From contig CANMDF010000006.1 of NCBI GenBank assembly GCA_947496605.1, forward strand, positions 1-59,036: a stretch of 59,036 bases of DNA, in the 5' to 3' direction. The position numbers were made by a program, and so were the translations under genes. Of the stretch, positions 34,402 through 43,863 are shown piece after piece (the stretch's first letter is position 1; every line of letters starts with the position of its first letter). The DNA is from an uncultured Paracoccaceae bacterium. Lineage in GTDB: Bacteria; Pseudomonadota; Alphaproteobacteria; Rhodobacterales; Rhodobacteraceae. Below the pieces are notes generated by a model. That model was given only the letters and a program-made list of their open reading frames with translations, did no database searches and was not told the origin of the DNA.

Positions 34402-35066
34402 GGCCTGGTCTGCATCATATAGCCCAAACCGCGTTTCACTTTGATCTCTACCCCAAAGGGCAGAAGGCGTTTGCGTAGCCGCGAAACATAGACCTCGACA
34501 ACAGGTTCATCCACGTCACTGCCCGTTCCATAAAGGCTATCGAGCAATGCTTGTTTTGATACAAGGCGTCCATCGGCCAAAACCAACCTTTCAAACAAGG
34601 CCACCTCTCGGCGCGGAATATCAAGGGGGCCGTCGGGCCCTTCGATTGTGCGTGCCCCTTTTTCAAATTTGACGTCGCCGATCACTGCAACCTTCTGCGG
34701 TGTGGTTGAAACCCGCCGTGAAAGGACACGGATGCGCGCCCCAAATTCTTCCATCTCAAAGGGTTTGCCAAGGTAGTCGTCCGCACCAGCATCCAACCCG
34801 GATATTTTGTCATCGGTCTCGGTGCGCGCGGTCAGCATCAGAACGGGCCGCATGTCACCGCGGGCACGCATATCGCGCAAGATTGTCAGCCCGTCCGTTT
34901 CTGGCAGGTTGATATCCAAGATAACGATATCGCCAAGATCGCTTTTGAGAAACGCGAGCGCCTCTGCCCCGTCGTGGATCAGGTCCACCGCATGGCCGGC
35001 ATCTTGCAAGTAGTAGCGGATGCCTTTGGCGACGGCGATATTGTCTTCTACGACGATGATATGCAC
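34398..35066 (-). CDS. response regulator, OmpR family, TctD-like
   Basis: 222 residues from GTG 35066 (VHIIVVEDNIAVAKG), with AAAGG upstream; the frame extends to 35189 but that part lies in the promoter gap. Receiver domain with phospho-acceptor D51 (VILDINLPETDG) and K near 101 (GKPFE); OmpR-type winged helix from about 130 (IPRREVALFERLV, VVEVYVSRLRKRL). It probably activates the divergent tctC-tctAB operon when phosphorylated by the neighbouring kinase. Confidence 0.92.
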   Translation of the reverse strand: MHIIVVEDNIAVAKGIRYYLQDAGHAVDLIHDGAEALAFLKSDLGDIVILDINLPETDGLTILRDMRARGDMRPVLMLTARTETDDKISGLDAGADDYLGKPFEMEEFGARIRVLSRRVSTTPQKVAVIGDVKFEKGARTIEGPDGPLDIPRREVALFERLVLADGRLVSKQALLDSLYGTGSDVDEPVVEVYVSRLRKRLLPFGVEIKVKRGLGYMMQTRP

Positions 35067-35203
35067 AGAACTGCCTTTGATTATTTCCGCAGATGCAAGG
35101 TTCGCGCAAGGATGGCATCGCATTCTGCTTTCATCAAGACGGCTTGGGAGGTCGTCTGATTCTATATCGCAGCCGACAATGCGCTGCACTTTGGGAGGAC
35201 ATT

Positions 35204-36295
35204 ATGTTTAACAAAATCATGGGCGCGTTTGCGCTCTCTACCGCTTTGGTCGCTACGCAATCTGTAGCAGACGGCCACCAGATTGATCTTTCAGGCAAGA
35301 CCGTTGAATGGATCATTCCTTTCTCTGAAACAGGCGGATCCGCCAAATGGGCGAACTTTTATGCGCCGCTGTTGTCAGAAGCGCTGCCCGGCAACCCAAC
35401 AGTCGTCGTGACCTTCAACCCCGGTGCTGGTTCCACGAAAGGTGCCAACGCATTCCAAGCCATGGAATATGAAGATGGAACAACCATTTTTGGTTCGTCC
35501 GGTTCGACACAGTTTCCTTATCTGCTGAGCGATCCGCGGGTACGCTACGAATATTCTGACTGGAATGTCGTGCTGGCATCCGGCACAGGCGGCGTTGCTT
35601 ATCTTCCGACCGAACTGGCCGGACAATTGGGCGAAGGCTCAGACGCAACACCGCTCGCTGGCGAAGACTTCATCTACGGCAGTCAGGGTGCGACGCGTCT
35701 TGATCTGGTGCCGCTCCTCGCTTGGGAAATGCTTGGTTTGCAGGTTGAACCTGTCTTTGGGATCGAAGGTCGCGGCGATGGCCGTCTGATGTTTGAGCGT
35801 GGCGAAGCCAACATCGATTATCAAACGTCGTCTTCATATCTGTCAGGTGTCACACCTCTGGTTGAAGCAGGCACAGCGGCACCATGGTTTGCGTTCGGCG
35901 CATTGGACGATGAAGGCAATGTTGTTCGCGACCCAACCTTCCCTGACATGCCTTCGTTCAAAGAAGTCTGTGACGCAACACCGGCATGTGAAACATCTGG
36001 GCCGCAGTGGGACGCATGGAAAGCCTTCTTTACCGCAGGTTTCCCAGCACAGAAAATGGTCTTCTTGCCAGCTGGCGCGCCTCAGGCGGCAATCGACACT
36101 TACACCGCTGCATTTGAAGCTGTGAAGGCACGCGATGACTTTGCTGAAATCTCAGCTGCGCGTTTGGGGGTCTACCCACAAATGACGGGTGCTGCGGCTC
36201 AGACGGCCTTGGCCAGCGGGACAGACGTGGCACCAGAAGCCAAAGACTTTGTCATCAACTGGCTGAGCGAGCGCTACGGCGTCGTTCTGCAGTAA
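35204..36295 (+). CDS. tctC: tripartite tricarboxylate transporter binding protein (TctC/Bug family)
   Basis: 363 residues from ATG 35204 (GGGAGG seven bases upstream). Signal peptide MFNKIMGAFALSTALVATQS, cleavage near SVA-DG. Mature protein is Bug-type: KTVEWIIPFSETGGSAKWAN, NPGAGSTKGANAFQ, FIYGSQGATRLDLVPLLA. It captures a carboxylate in the periplasm for the TctAB protein next door. A Cys pair (VCDATPACE, about residue 258-264) may form a disulfide. Substrate likely a di- or tricarboxylate, by context. Confidence 0.9.
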   Translation: MFNKIMGAFALSTALVATQSVADGHQIDLSGKTVEWIIPFSETGGSAKWANFYAPLLSEALPGNPTVVVTFNPGAGSTKGANAFQAMEYEDGTTIFGSSGSTQFPYLLSDPRVRYEYSDWNVVLASGTGGVAYLPTELAGQLGEGSDATPLAGEDFIYGSQGATRLDLVPLLAWEMLGLQVEPVFGIEGRGDGRLMFERGEANIDYQTSSSYLSGVTPLVEAGTAAPWFAFGALDDEGNVVRDPTFPDMPSFKEVCDATPACETSGPQWDAWKAFFTAGFPAQKMVFLPAGAPQAAIDTYTAAFEAVKARDDFAEISAARLGVYPQMTGAAAQTALASGTDVAPEAKDFVINWLSERYGVVLQ

Positions 36296-36306
36296 GCAAG
36301 CAACCC

Positions 36307-36335
36307 GACCCGTCCATCAATCAGATGGGCGGGTC
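36307..36335 (+). terminator. hairpin after tctC
   Basis: Inverted repeat GACCCG.CCATC / GATGG.CGGGTC in the tctC-tctA gap, with weak T content after. Probably limits read-through and stabilises tctC mRNA. Confidence 0.6.
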
Positions 36336-36367
36336 TGTTCTATCAAGACATTTCGGGGGGAAGGGCT

Positions 36368-38395
36368 ATGGAGGTCTTTGCAACAGCGCTACCAGCGTTG
36401 AGCGATGCATTCAGCATGATCTTGCAACCACATGTGATCGGATATCTGGTCCTTGGTGTGGTCATGGGGCTCTGCATCGGCGTCTTTCCCGGCCTCGGCG
36501 GCATCGCCGGCCTTTCCCTTCTTCTTCCTTTTATGTTCGGCATGGAGCCTGTGACAGGCCTTGCCTTGATGGTTGGCATGGTGGCTGTCGTCCCAACCTC
36601 TGACACGTTCGCATCGGTGCTAATGGGCATACCGGGGTCTTCGGCGTCACAAGCGACCGTGCTTGACGGTTTTCCAATGGCAAAAAAGGGTTTAGCGGCG
36701 CGTGCATTGTCTGCGGCCTTTGCGTCGTCTCTTTTCGGTGGATTGGTTGGTGCGGCATTCCTGACTGTCTTTATTCTTGCGGCGCGGCCAATCGTGCTGC
36801 TTTTCCAGACGCCTGAACTTTTGATGATCACGATCTTCGGTCTGTCGATGGTCGGTATTCTTGCCGGTCGCGTGGCGCTGAAGGGTCTCGTCGCGGCCTG
36901 CCTTGGCATTCTTGTCGGCACCATCGGCGAGGGGGCCAGTTCCGGCGCGTTGCGGATGTCCAGCTATGACATGCCCTATCTGGTGGATGGTTTGAAATTG
37001 GTGATTGTCGGTCTTGGCATCTTTGCCATTCCGGAAATTATTGCCTTGTTGCGCCGCGACAAAGCGATCTCGGACCGCGCCCCTTTGGGTGGCGGCTGGA
37101 TGGAAGGGGTCAAAGACTGGTGGGCCAACAAATGGCTATCAGTGCGTTGTTCCCTAATCGGAGTTGTGGTCGGCGTGATCCCCGGGCTGGGTGGGTCCGT
37201 CGTCGACTGGATCGCCTATGGTCACACGGTTCAGACGGCCAAGGACAAATCACAGTTTGGGTCCGGTGACGTCCGGGGTGTGATTGGGCCGGAAAGTTCG
37301 AATAATGCCAAAGAGGGTGGGGGGCTCGTACCGACGTTGCTGTTTGGTATCCCCGGTTCGGGATCGATGGCTATTTTCATCTCGGCGGTGGCGCTACTGG
37401 GAACAGGCTCGATCGAGGTCGGCCCTTCGATGTTGAAAAACAACCTTGATTTCACCTATGCGATCGTCTGGCTGCTGGCTTTGGCGAATGTCGTCGGCAC
37501 CATTATCTGCATCGCGGCCTCAGGCGGTATTGCGAAGCTGACAGAAATCCGCTTTGCATTGCTGGCACCATTTCTGTTCATGATCATCGCCTTTGCTGCC
37601 TTCCAGTCTCGTCAAGAGATTTGGGACCTCGTGGCCCTGTTCGGGATCGGATTGCTTGGCATTCTGATGCGCCGCTTTGACTGGTCGCGCCCGGCCTTTC
37701 TGATTGGTTTTGTTCTGTCGGCACCGGCAGAGCGCTATACCAACCAAGCATACCAAATTGCTGCGTCACGGTTCCGGCGGGGGTTTGACGAAGGGATCGA
37801 CTACATCTTTAGCCCGATTGTCATCGTGCTGATCATCATCACGTTGCTATCTGTTGTGATTGGTTTGCGTCAGGCCAAGAATATTCAGGCCGAAGGCAGC
37901 GTCGCCGCGGGAACAAAACGTGCGCCGGTGATCTTCCTGTTGGGTGTCACTGCCTACATCGCGCTGGCCTACTGGAACTCAGCCGTTATTCCAGATTTTG
38001 CACGCATGGACCGGGTGTTCCCTGTTTTTGTGGCTTCTGTAGCTTTGGTCGGCTGTGTCCTGTTGCTCATTCAGATGATGCGTTCAGATGAAACCGCGCC
38101 GATCTTCGCAGATCGTGAAGCGGAAGAGGCCGATGACAACATCTATGGCTTGTGGGCGACATTAGCGTGGTTTGCGGCCTTGCTACTGGCCTCTGCAGTC
38201 GTTGGGTTTATCCTTGCATTGGCCGGGTTCTTGCTGCTGTTTATCCGCATTCGAGCCGGCAAAAGCTGGGGCTATGCGGCCGCTTATACTGCGGCAGGCA
38301 TCGCATTTATCTGTGCGATGGCTTGGACATTGAACCGCGACTTCCCTCCCGGTCTGTTGCAGTCGTACATTGACTTGCCTTGGCCGCTGACATGA
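36368..38395 (+). CDS. tctA: TctA-TctB fusion permease of tripartite tricarboxylate transporter
   Basis: 675 residues. Residues about 1-500 are TctA with duplicated glycine-rich motifs GVFPGLGGIAGLSLLLP and GVIPGLGGSVVDW. Residues about 520-675 add the four-helix TctB subunit, normally a separate small gene (TLLSVVIG..., then APVIFLLGVTAYIALAYW and four helices). No separate tctB exists between tctC and the tautomerase gene, which supports a real fusion. Imports the carboxylate bound by TctC using ion gradient. Its end overlaps the possible start of the next gene. Confidence 0.93.
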   Translation: MEVFATALPALSDAFSMILQPHVIGYLVLGVVMGLCIGVFPGLGGIAGLSLLLPFMFGMEPVTGLALMVGMVAVVPTSDTFASVLMGIPGSSASQATVLDGFPMAKKGLAARALSAAFASSLFGGLVGAAFLTVFILAARPIVLLFQTPELLMITIFGLSMVGILAGRVALKGLVAACLGILVGTIGEGASSGALRMSSYDMPYLVDGLKLVIVGLGIFAIPEIIALLRRDKAISDRAPLGGGWMEGVKDWWANKWLSVRCSLIGVVVGVIPGLGGSVVDWIAYGHTVQTAKDKSQFGSGDVRGVIGPESSNNAKEGGGLVPTLLFGIPGSGSMAIFISAVALLGTGSIEVGPSMLKNNLDFTYAIVWLLALANVVGTIICIAASGGIAKLTEIRFALLAPFLFMIIAFAAFQSRQEIWDLVALFGIGLLGILMRRFDWSRPAFLIGFVLSAPAERYTNQAYQIAASRFRRGFDEGIDYIFSPIVIVLIIITLLSVVIGLRQAKNIQAEGSVAAGTKRAPVIFLLGVTAYIALAYWNSAVIPDFARMDRVFPVFVASVALVGCVLLLIQMMRSDETAPIFADREAEEADDNIYGLWATLAWFAALLLASAVVGFILALAGFLLLFIRIRAGKSWGYAAAYTAAGIAFICAMAWTLNRDFPPGLLQSYIDLPWPLT

Positions 38396-39474
38396 CCCAG
38401 ACGGCCGTTCCCTTTCTTTTCATGCGCGGTGGCACCTCGCGCGGCCCCTATCTGAGGCGCAGCGATCTGCCCGATGATCTTACAGAGCTTGCGAACGTGT
38501 TGGTTGCGATGGTGGGGTCCGGTCATCCGCTTAACATTGATGGCATCGGCGGTGGAAACGCAGTGACGACCAAAGTAGCGATGTTATCGCGATCAGACGA
38601 TGACTGGGCAGACGTCGATTACTTCTTTGCACAAGTCAGCGTCGAAGACGGGAAGGTCGATTTCAAACCGACCTGTGGGAATATCCTGTCTGGTGTCGGG
38701 CCTGCCGCGATCGAGATGGGTCTGGTGGCCGCGGACGCGGATGAGACATCCGTGAATATTCATGCGGTCAACACCGGTGCACGTGTGGTCGCAATGGTCC
38801 AGACACCCGGTGGGGCTGTTTCCTACGCGGGCAACGCCGCGATTGATGGCGTGCCAGGAACGGCAGCGCCCGTTTCCTTGCAATTCATGGATACGATTGG
38901 TGGTGCCACTGGTGCGTTTCTGCCCACTGGGAACCTTATCGATACCTTCGACGGCGTTGACGTGACTTGCATGGATGTTGCAATGCCAATGGCCATTGCG
39001 CGCGCCGAGAGCTTTGGCCTGACGGGCTATGAGAGTGCTGAGGCTTTGAACGACAACAAAGACTTCTTTGCGAAAATGGAAGCTGTGCGAATCCAAGCGG
39101 GCGAAGCGATGGGTATCGAAAACGTTGCAACCTCTGTCACGCCAAAATTTGGTCTGCTGGCCCCAGCCAAAGACGGCGGCACGATAGCCACGCGGTATTT
39201 CATGCCGTGGAAAACCCATCCCACGATGGCCGTCACAGGTGCGCAGTGTCTGGCATCATGTGTTTTGACACCAGGGACGGTCGCTGATGGGATGGCTGCC
39301 CGTTCGAACGACCGGCCGGCCACCATTACGCTTGAGCATGCCAGTGGGCAGATTGACGTTTTGGTGGACTATGAATTGACGGCTGAGGGCATTGATCTGC
39401 GGTCAGCTGGCCTTGTGCGTACAGCACGCTTGCTGGCGCGTGGGGATGTGATGATCCCGACAGCAGTGTGGTAA
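38392..39474 (+). CDS. PrpF-family tautomerase/isomerase (4-oxalomesaconate tautomerase GalD-like)
   Basis: 360 residues from the ATG at 38392, which overlaps the tctA stop (ATGA); a further ATG at 38380 would add four residues. Diaminopimelate-epimerase fold of the PrpF/GalD group: FLFMRGGTSRGPYL, IDGIGGGNAVTTKVA, PTCGNILSGVGPAAIEMG with catalytic Cys, and AVTGAQCLASCVL with a second Cys. PrpF enzymes shift the double bond of 2-methylaconitate or aconitate; GalD converts 4-oxalomesaconate keto/enol forms. No 4-oxalomesaconate hydratase or aldolase is here, so an aconitate-type isomerase is equally likely. Confidence 0.87.
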   Translation: MTQTAVPFLFMRGGTSRGPYLRRSDLPDDLTELANVLVAMVGSGHPLNIDGIGGGNAVTTKVAMLSRSDDDWADVDYFFAQVSVEDGKVDFKPTCGNILSGVGPAAIEMGLVAADADETSVNIHAVNTGARVVAMVQTPGGAVSYAGNAAIDGVPGTAAPVSLQFMDTIGGATGAFLPTGNLIDTFDGVDVTCMDVAMPMAIARAESFGLTGYESAEALNDNKDFFAKMEAVRIQAGEAMGIENVATSVTPKFGLLAPAKDGGTIATRYFMPWKTHPTMAVTGAQCLASCVLTPGTVADGMAARSNDRPATITLEHASGQIDVLVDYELTAEGIDLRSAGLVRTARLLARGDVMIPTAVW

Positions 39475-39478
39475 GCGG

Positions 39479-40447
39479 ATGAAGGTTCATATTCTGGACG
39501 ATTGGTTTGATACGCTGCGCGGTCTGCCGTGCTATCAAAAACTTTCTGCGCATGATGTAACCGTTTGGACGGATCACGAACCAGACCCTGCAGCACTGGC
39601 CGCCCGTGTGCAGGAGGCTGAAGCGCTGGTTCTGTTTCGTGAGCGTACCAAGATTGGCGCAGCGTTGCTTTCGCGTCTGCCAAACCTCAGGTTGATCAGT
39701 CAACGTAGTGTCTACCCTCACATCGATGTTCCGGCCTGTACCGACAATGGCGTTATGCTGTGTTCGAACATGCATAGTGATACGCCGTCCTATGCTGCCG
39801 CTGAAATGACGTTGGCATTGATCCTCGCGAGTTACCGGCAAATACCGCAGCAGGTCGCTTCAATTCGCGCTGGGGACTGGCAGATGGGCGTAGGGCGCAC
39901 ATTGCGTGGACGTGTCTTGGGGCTTTACGGTTATGGACGGATTGCACAAGCGGTTGCAGGCTATGCGGAGGCCATTGGCATGCGGGTCCAGTGGTGGGGC
40001 TCAGATGACGGTAGGGCGCGGGCGCGCGCGGATGGTCGGACCGTTGCCGAGGACCGCGAGGCGTTTTTTGCGACCTCAGACATTGTGAGCCTGCATGTAC
40101 GCTTAAAGCCCGCGACCCGCGGGATCATTACTGCTGCTGATCTTGCGGCTATGCAGCCACGCAGCCTGTTGGTGAATACATCGCGATCAGGACTTATTCA
40201 AAACGGTGTTCTTGAAGACGAAATTGCCAGGGGCCGCATCCATGCAGCTGTCGATGTGTTCGACGCTGAGCCGCTGCGGGACCGTGAAAACCTGCTTTTG
40301 CAGCATCCGAACGTCTTACCGACACCACATATTGGCTATGTGACGGAAGATGAGTTTGATCTGCAGTTCAGTGATATCTTTGACCAGATCAACGCCTATG
40401 CGTCCGGCGCACCTATCCATGTCATCAATCCCGAAGTCAGGGGCTGA
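39479..40447 (+). CDS. D-2-hydroxyacid dehydrogenase family, NAD-binding
   Basis: 322 residues. Substrate domain split around the Rossmann domain with nucleotide loop GLYGYGRIAQAVAGYAEAIG. Catalytic-type residues: Arg in LLVNTSRSGLIQNGVL, Glu in DVFDAEPL, His in TPHIGYVTEDEF. These enzymes reduce or oxidise 2-keto/2-hydroxy acids. It begins four bases after the tautomerase stop, and is thus in the same operon. Stop overlaps the converging gene by 11 bases. Confidence 0.9.
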   Translation: MKVHILDDWFDTLRGLPCYQKLSAHDVTVWTDHEPDPAALAARVQEAEALVLFRERTKIGAALLSRLPNLRLISQRSVYPHIDVPACTDNGVMLCSNMHSDTPSYAAAEMTLALILASYRQIPQQVASIRAGDWQMGVGRTLRGRVLGLYGYGRIAQAVAGYAEAIGMRVQWWGSDDGRARARADGRTVAEDREAFFATSDIVSLHVRLKPATRGIITAADLAAMQPRSLLVNTSRSGLIQNGVLEDEIARGRIHAAVDVFDAEPLRDRENLLLQHPNVLPTPHIGYVTEDEFDLQFSDIFDQINAYASGAPIHVINPEVRG

Positions 40448-41453
40448 ACAAGCGCGCGGCGATTGGTGCGCCAATGATTACCGTGATGATGCGCAACACG
40501 TGATGGGCAATCACAAAGGCCATATCCGCACCTGCGATTAGCGCGAGAACCGTCATCTCGGCTTGTCCACCGGGTGCGAATGCCAAAAGTGCCTCCATTG
40601 GGGGGGCCAGCGCGAAGAGGTGAATGAATTCGACAAAGAGCGCCGACAGGATCAGCAGAATGACGCAAAACCCAAGGGCTGCGGCTACGTCGCGGCGGAC
40701 CTCTTCGCCAGTGACGCCGACATATTTTGTGCCGACGGTCATGCCAATAAAAAACTGTGCGGCCCAGATTGCTTCGGCTGGCGGGCGGTGCTGCAGGATG
40801 CCCGTGAGCGCAAGAATGGCTGCCAAGATCATGGGGCCGAGAATGGAAGCGCCGAACAAGCCAACTGCCTTGGCGATCTGCCAGCCTGCCAGACCGGCAA
40901 ACACCATCAAAGCCAATTGGGACAGCGGTAGCGTTGTTGCAGGCACGCCGGGCGGATTGCTGAGATCGACACCCCAATAACCTTTCAGAATGAAGGGCAG
41001 GGCAACGACAATGACCATGACCCTTGTCGCATGGATCAAGGAAAGCGCACGCACATCGCCGCCTGCCTCTTCACCAAACAGCAGCATGTCCTGCAAGCCG
41101 CCGGGCATGGCAGAGTAATAGCTGGTCGCAAAGTCAAAGCCCCACAGCCGCTGAAAATAGGGAACGCCAATCAGACCGATCAGAAAGACCATGAGCGGCA
41201 CCAAGATCAACGTGGTCCACATTGCTGCCATGCTGATCACAAGGGCCACTGTAAACGTCGCGCCAACGGCGACGCCCAGTATTGAGCGCATCGCGTTGTT
41301 CACAAAGGGCATCCCTTTCATCGGGACCCCCAAAAGTGCTGCAATCAAACATGCGGTAATCGGACCCAGCAACCATGGCAGCGGCAATGCCAGCATGTGA
41401 AAGACCAATACGCCAAGAGCTGCAACTCCATGCGCCACCAAGATATGGATCAT
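40437..41453 (-). CDS. AbrB-family membrane protein (PF05145 type)
   Basis: 338 residues with about ten hydrophobic segments and the two-fold repeat typical of this family (LALPLPWLLGPITACLIAAL and AVGLFGASILGPMILAAILA; also APGGQAEMTVLALIAGADMAF and SAMPGGLQDMLLFGEEAGGD). Databases often name it 'AbrB' or 'ammonia monooxygenase', but the sequence is an integral membrane protein, perhaps a transporter. Its start overlaps the GntR gene stop, so the two form one transcript. Confidence 0.82.
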   Translation of the reverse strand: MIHILVAHGVAALGVLVFHMLALPLPWLLGPITACLIAALLGVPMKGMPFVNNAMRSILGVAVGATFTVALVISMAAMWTTLILVPLMVFLIGLIGVPYFQRLWGFDFATSYYSAMPGGLQDMLLFGEEAGGDVRALSLIHATRVMVIVVALPFILKGYWGVDLSNPPGVPATTLPLSQLALMVFAGLAGWQIAKAVGLFGASILGPMILAAILALTGILQHRPPAEAIWAAQFFIGMTVGTKYVGVTGEEVRRDVAAALGFCVILLILSALFVEFIHLFALAPPMEALLAFAPGGQAEMTVLALIAGADMAFVIAHHVLRIITVIIGAPIAARLFSP

Positions 41454-42097
41454 GCGCGCATCACCTTAAGCCGGTAACGCAATGAGGTTTGCAAATGTGC
41501 CTCGGCGGCGACGCCAGCGCCGTCAATATCGCCTGCCCCGATGGCGTCGATGATTTGGCGGTGTTGGCGGACGACTGTTTCAATGCGTTCTGCGTCGGCC
41601 AAGGTTGTCGGCCCCAGCAACAACAGCGCATTCGTCATCGCACGCGCAGCATCTAACAAGAACCGATTGCGTGCGGCCAGACAGATGGCGCGATGGAATT
41701 TCTGGTTGATGGCTGCGGCACGCGAAGGATCGCGGCCTGTGGTCGCGATCTCATCGTTGAGGGCGGCCATCGCATCAACTTCGGCCTCTGCTGCATGTTT
41801 TGCTGCCATCTCGGCGGCGGTACGTTCAAGGACAAGGCGCATTTCATATAATTCGACCACTTCGGTTTGACCAAGTGTGCGGATCACGGCCCCCACACGC
41901 GGGCGGTGCTCAACGATATTTTCGGCCTCAAGTCGCCGCAGCGCCTCGCGCACCGGTGTGCGCGACAGGGCAAGCCGGTCAGAAATCTCTGTTTCTCTTA
42001 AACGATCACCGGGCTGGTAAATGCCAGTCTCGATTGCAGTCATCAGCTTGGTAAAGGCGACACCGCCTTGCGAGAGATCACTTGGTTCAGCTGGCAT
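41450..42097 (-). CDS. GntR-family regulator (FCD/FadR subfamily)
   Basis: 215 residues from ATG 42097. A longer frame to 42142 would run through the operator, so it is rejected. Winged helix at residues about 15-70 (YQPGDRLRETEISDRLALSR, TPVREALRRLEAENIVEHRP), helical FCD domain after with metal/ligand residues (NDEIATTGRD, NQKFHRAI, VRQHRQIIDAI). Divergent from the flavoprotein gene at 42161; a perfect dyad lies between them. Confidence 0.92.
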   Translation of the reverse strand: MPAEPSDLSQGGVAFTKLMTAIETGIYQPGDRLRETEISDRLALSRTPVREALRRLEAENIVEHRPRVGAVIRTLGQTEVVELYEMRLVLERTAAEMAAKHAAEAEVDAMAALNDEIATTGRDPSRAAAINQKFHRAICLAARNRFLLDAARAMTNALLLLGPTTLADAERIETVVRQHRQIIDAIGAGDIDGAGVAAEAHLQTSLRYRLKVMRA

Positions 42098-42116
42098 CAA
42101 GACACTCTTTCCAAAT

Positions 42117-42134
42117 TGTATCCGCTTGGATACA
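42117..42134. promoter_or_regulatory. GntR-type operator
   Basis: Perfect inverted repeat TGTATCC-gctt-GGATACA between the GntR and flavoprotein starts, 20 bases from one and 26 from the other. Position and symmetry fit repression of both by the GntR protein. Confidence 0.75.
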
Positions 42135-42160
42135 TAAAGCATTACTAAGGAGAATCGTAA

Positions 42161-43630
42161 ATGTCAAAGCAAGTTGTTATCGTTGGATCTGGAAACGCCG
42201 CCCTTTGCGCAGGGATTGCCGCACTTGAGGCGGGCGCGCAGGTTTTGGTCTTGGAAAAAGCCGGTGAGGATCTCGCGGGCGGCAACACAAAATACACGGC
42301 AGGCGCGATGCGATTTGCTTATGACGGTGCCGAGGATCTGATACCGTTGTTGAAGAATCTTGATGATCCACGGCTCGCGGTCACCGATTTTGGTGGTTAC
42401 ACAAAGACAAAATTTGCCGAAGACCTGCTGATGTTCAATGGCGGGCGCGCGTTGTCGCCAGAGCAAGAAACCCTGATCGGACAGTCCTTATCGGCAATGC
42501 AATGGCTTGGTGGGCATGGCGTGAAGTTTGAGCCGATTTACAGCCGCCAGAGCTTTGAAAAAGAGGGGCGTCATGTGTTTTGGGGTGGTCTCACTCTTGC
42601 TGCAGAGAATGAAGGTGTTGGACTGTTTGATATGGAGCTGGCGGCATTTGAACGGCTGGGCGGTAAGATCCGCTATAACGCCGCCGTGACCGGTCTGATG
42701 ATGGGCGACGACGGCGTGTGCGGCGTGCGCGTCAGCGACGAAGAGATCGGTGCCGATGCTGTCGTTTTGGCTTGCGGTGGATTTGAGGCGAGTAGCGAAT
42801 TGCGCAAAGCTTGGATGGGCGGGCATTGGGACAAAGCCAAGGTACGGGGCACGCCCATGAACACGGGCGACGGTTTGGCAATGGCAACCGAAATTGGCGC
42901 GCAGAGCTATGGTTTGGTTGATGGCTGCCACGCCACCCCAATGGATCTGCATATGGCAGACTTTGGTGGTCTCGATCTGCCCGCCTCAGAACGCAAGAAT
43001 TACCGCAAAATCTGTTACTTCTTAGGGGTCATGCTGAATGCCAATGGGGAACGCTTTGTCGATGAGGGGGAAAACTTCCGCAACTATACATACGCCCAGT
43101 TTGGCAAATCAGTGCTGGAACAACCGGGGCATTTCGCATGGCAGATTTTTGACGCCAAGGTCGATGATCTGCTTTATGCCGAATACCGGTTCCATGACGC
43201 GCATTTTGTTGAAGCGGATACTTTGGACGCTCTTTGCGAGAAATTAGAAGGTGTTGATGCGGCGGCGGCGAAGTCGTCCCTGGAAAGCTACAATAAGGCG
43301 GTGAATGAAGATGTGTCTTTTGACCCAACCGCACTTGATGGAAAGAACACAACGGGTCTGTCATTGCCGAAGTCGAACTGGGCCCAGAAAATTGACAAAC
43401 CACCGTTCAAAGCGTTCCCGGTAACGGGTGGTATTACTTTTACATATGGTGGGTTGAAGATTTCACAGACGGGGCAGGTTCTGAACAAGAGCGGCATGGC
43501 GATAAATGGCCTATTTGCCGCTGGTGAGATGGTCGGTGGGGTCTTCTACGAAGGCTACCCAGGCGGATCCGGCCTTACGTCAGGTGCCGTCTTTGGTCAG
43601 ATTGCAGGGAAGGGGGCGGCGCAGGGGTAA
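42161..43630 (+). CDS. FAD-dependent tricarballylate dehydrogenase-like flavoprotein (TcuA / fumarate reductase flavoprotein family)
   Basis: 489 residues. N-terminal FAD Rossmann motif VVIVGSGNAALCAGIAALEAG with LEKAGEDLAGGNTKYTAGAM, middle capping domain, and C-terminal TYGGLKISQTGQVLNK, then GLFAAGEMVGGVFYEGYPGG with the fumarate-reductase-type GSGLT end. TcuA oxidises tricarballylate to cis-aconitate, passing electrons to TcuB; no tcuB gene is present, so the electron acceptor is unknown. Adjacent Tct transport and a PrpF-like isomerase fit a tricarballylate/aconitate route. Controlled by the divergent GntR gene by inference. Confidence 0.85.
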   Translation: MSKQVVIVGSGNAALCAGIAALEAGAQVLVLEKAGEDLAGGNTKYTAGAMRFAYDGAEDLIPLLKNLDDPRLAVTDFGGYTKTKFAEDLLMFNGGRALSPEQETLIGQSLSAMQWLGGHGVKFEPIYSRQSFEKEGRHVFWGGLTLAAENEGVGLFDMELAAFERLGGKIRYNAAVTGLMMGDDGVCGVRVSDEEIGADAVVLACGGFEASSELRKAWMGGHWDKAKVRGTPMNTGDGLAMATEIGAQSYGLVDGCHATPMDLHMADFGGLDLPASERKNYRKICYFLGVMLNANGERFVDEGENFRNYTYAQFGKSVLEQPGHFAWQIFDAKVDDLLYAEYRFHDAHFVEADTLDALCEKLEGVDAAAAKSSLESYNKAVNEDVSFDPTALDGKNTTGLSLPKSNWAQKIDKPPFKAFPVTGGITFTYGGLKISQTGQVLNKSGMAINGLFAAGEMVGGVFYEGYPGGSGLTSGAVFGQIAGKGAAQG

Positions 43631-43863
43631 GCTTGGGCCACTACGGTTGATCATCGTCGATCAGGAAATCGTTTTCTTCGCGATGATTGCAGTCTACAGG
43701 GCGGGTGGAAAACGGCCATTCAAGCAAGACGATACTCCTTCCTTCATGTCGCAACAGCGAACAAGGCCAGCAATCGGTAGACAGGTGACATTGATACTGG
43801 GGAGGACGTCCCTTTGCGACCTTTGGGCGAAGCTTCAAAACCCAGTTCTTAGTGGTAGCATTG

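Noticed and set aside
38380..39474. Firm assignment as 4-oxalomesaconate tautomerase
   Set aside because: Sequence pattern is close to GalD, but other gallate-pathway genes are missing, so the family-level call is safer.
40437..41453. Calling the AbrB-family protein a transcription factor or ammonia monooxygenase
   Set aside because: It is a multi-helix membrane protein with no DNA-binding domain or metal-site motif of an oxygenase.
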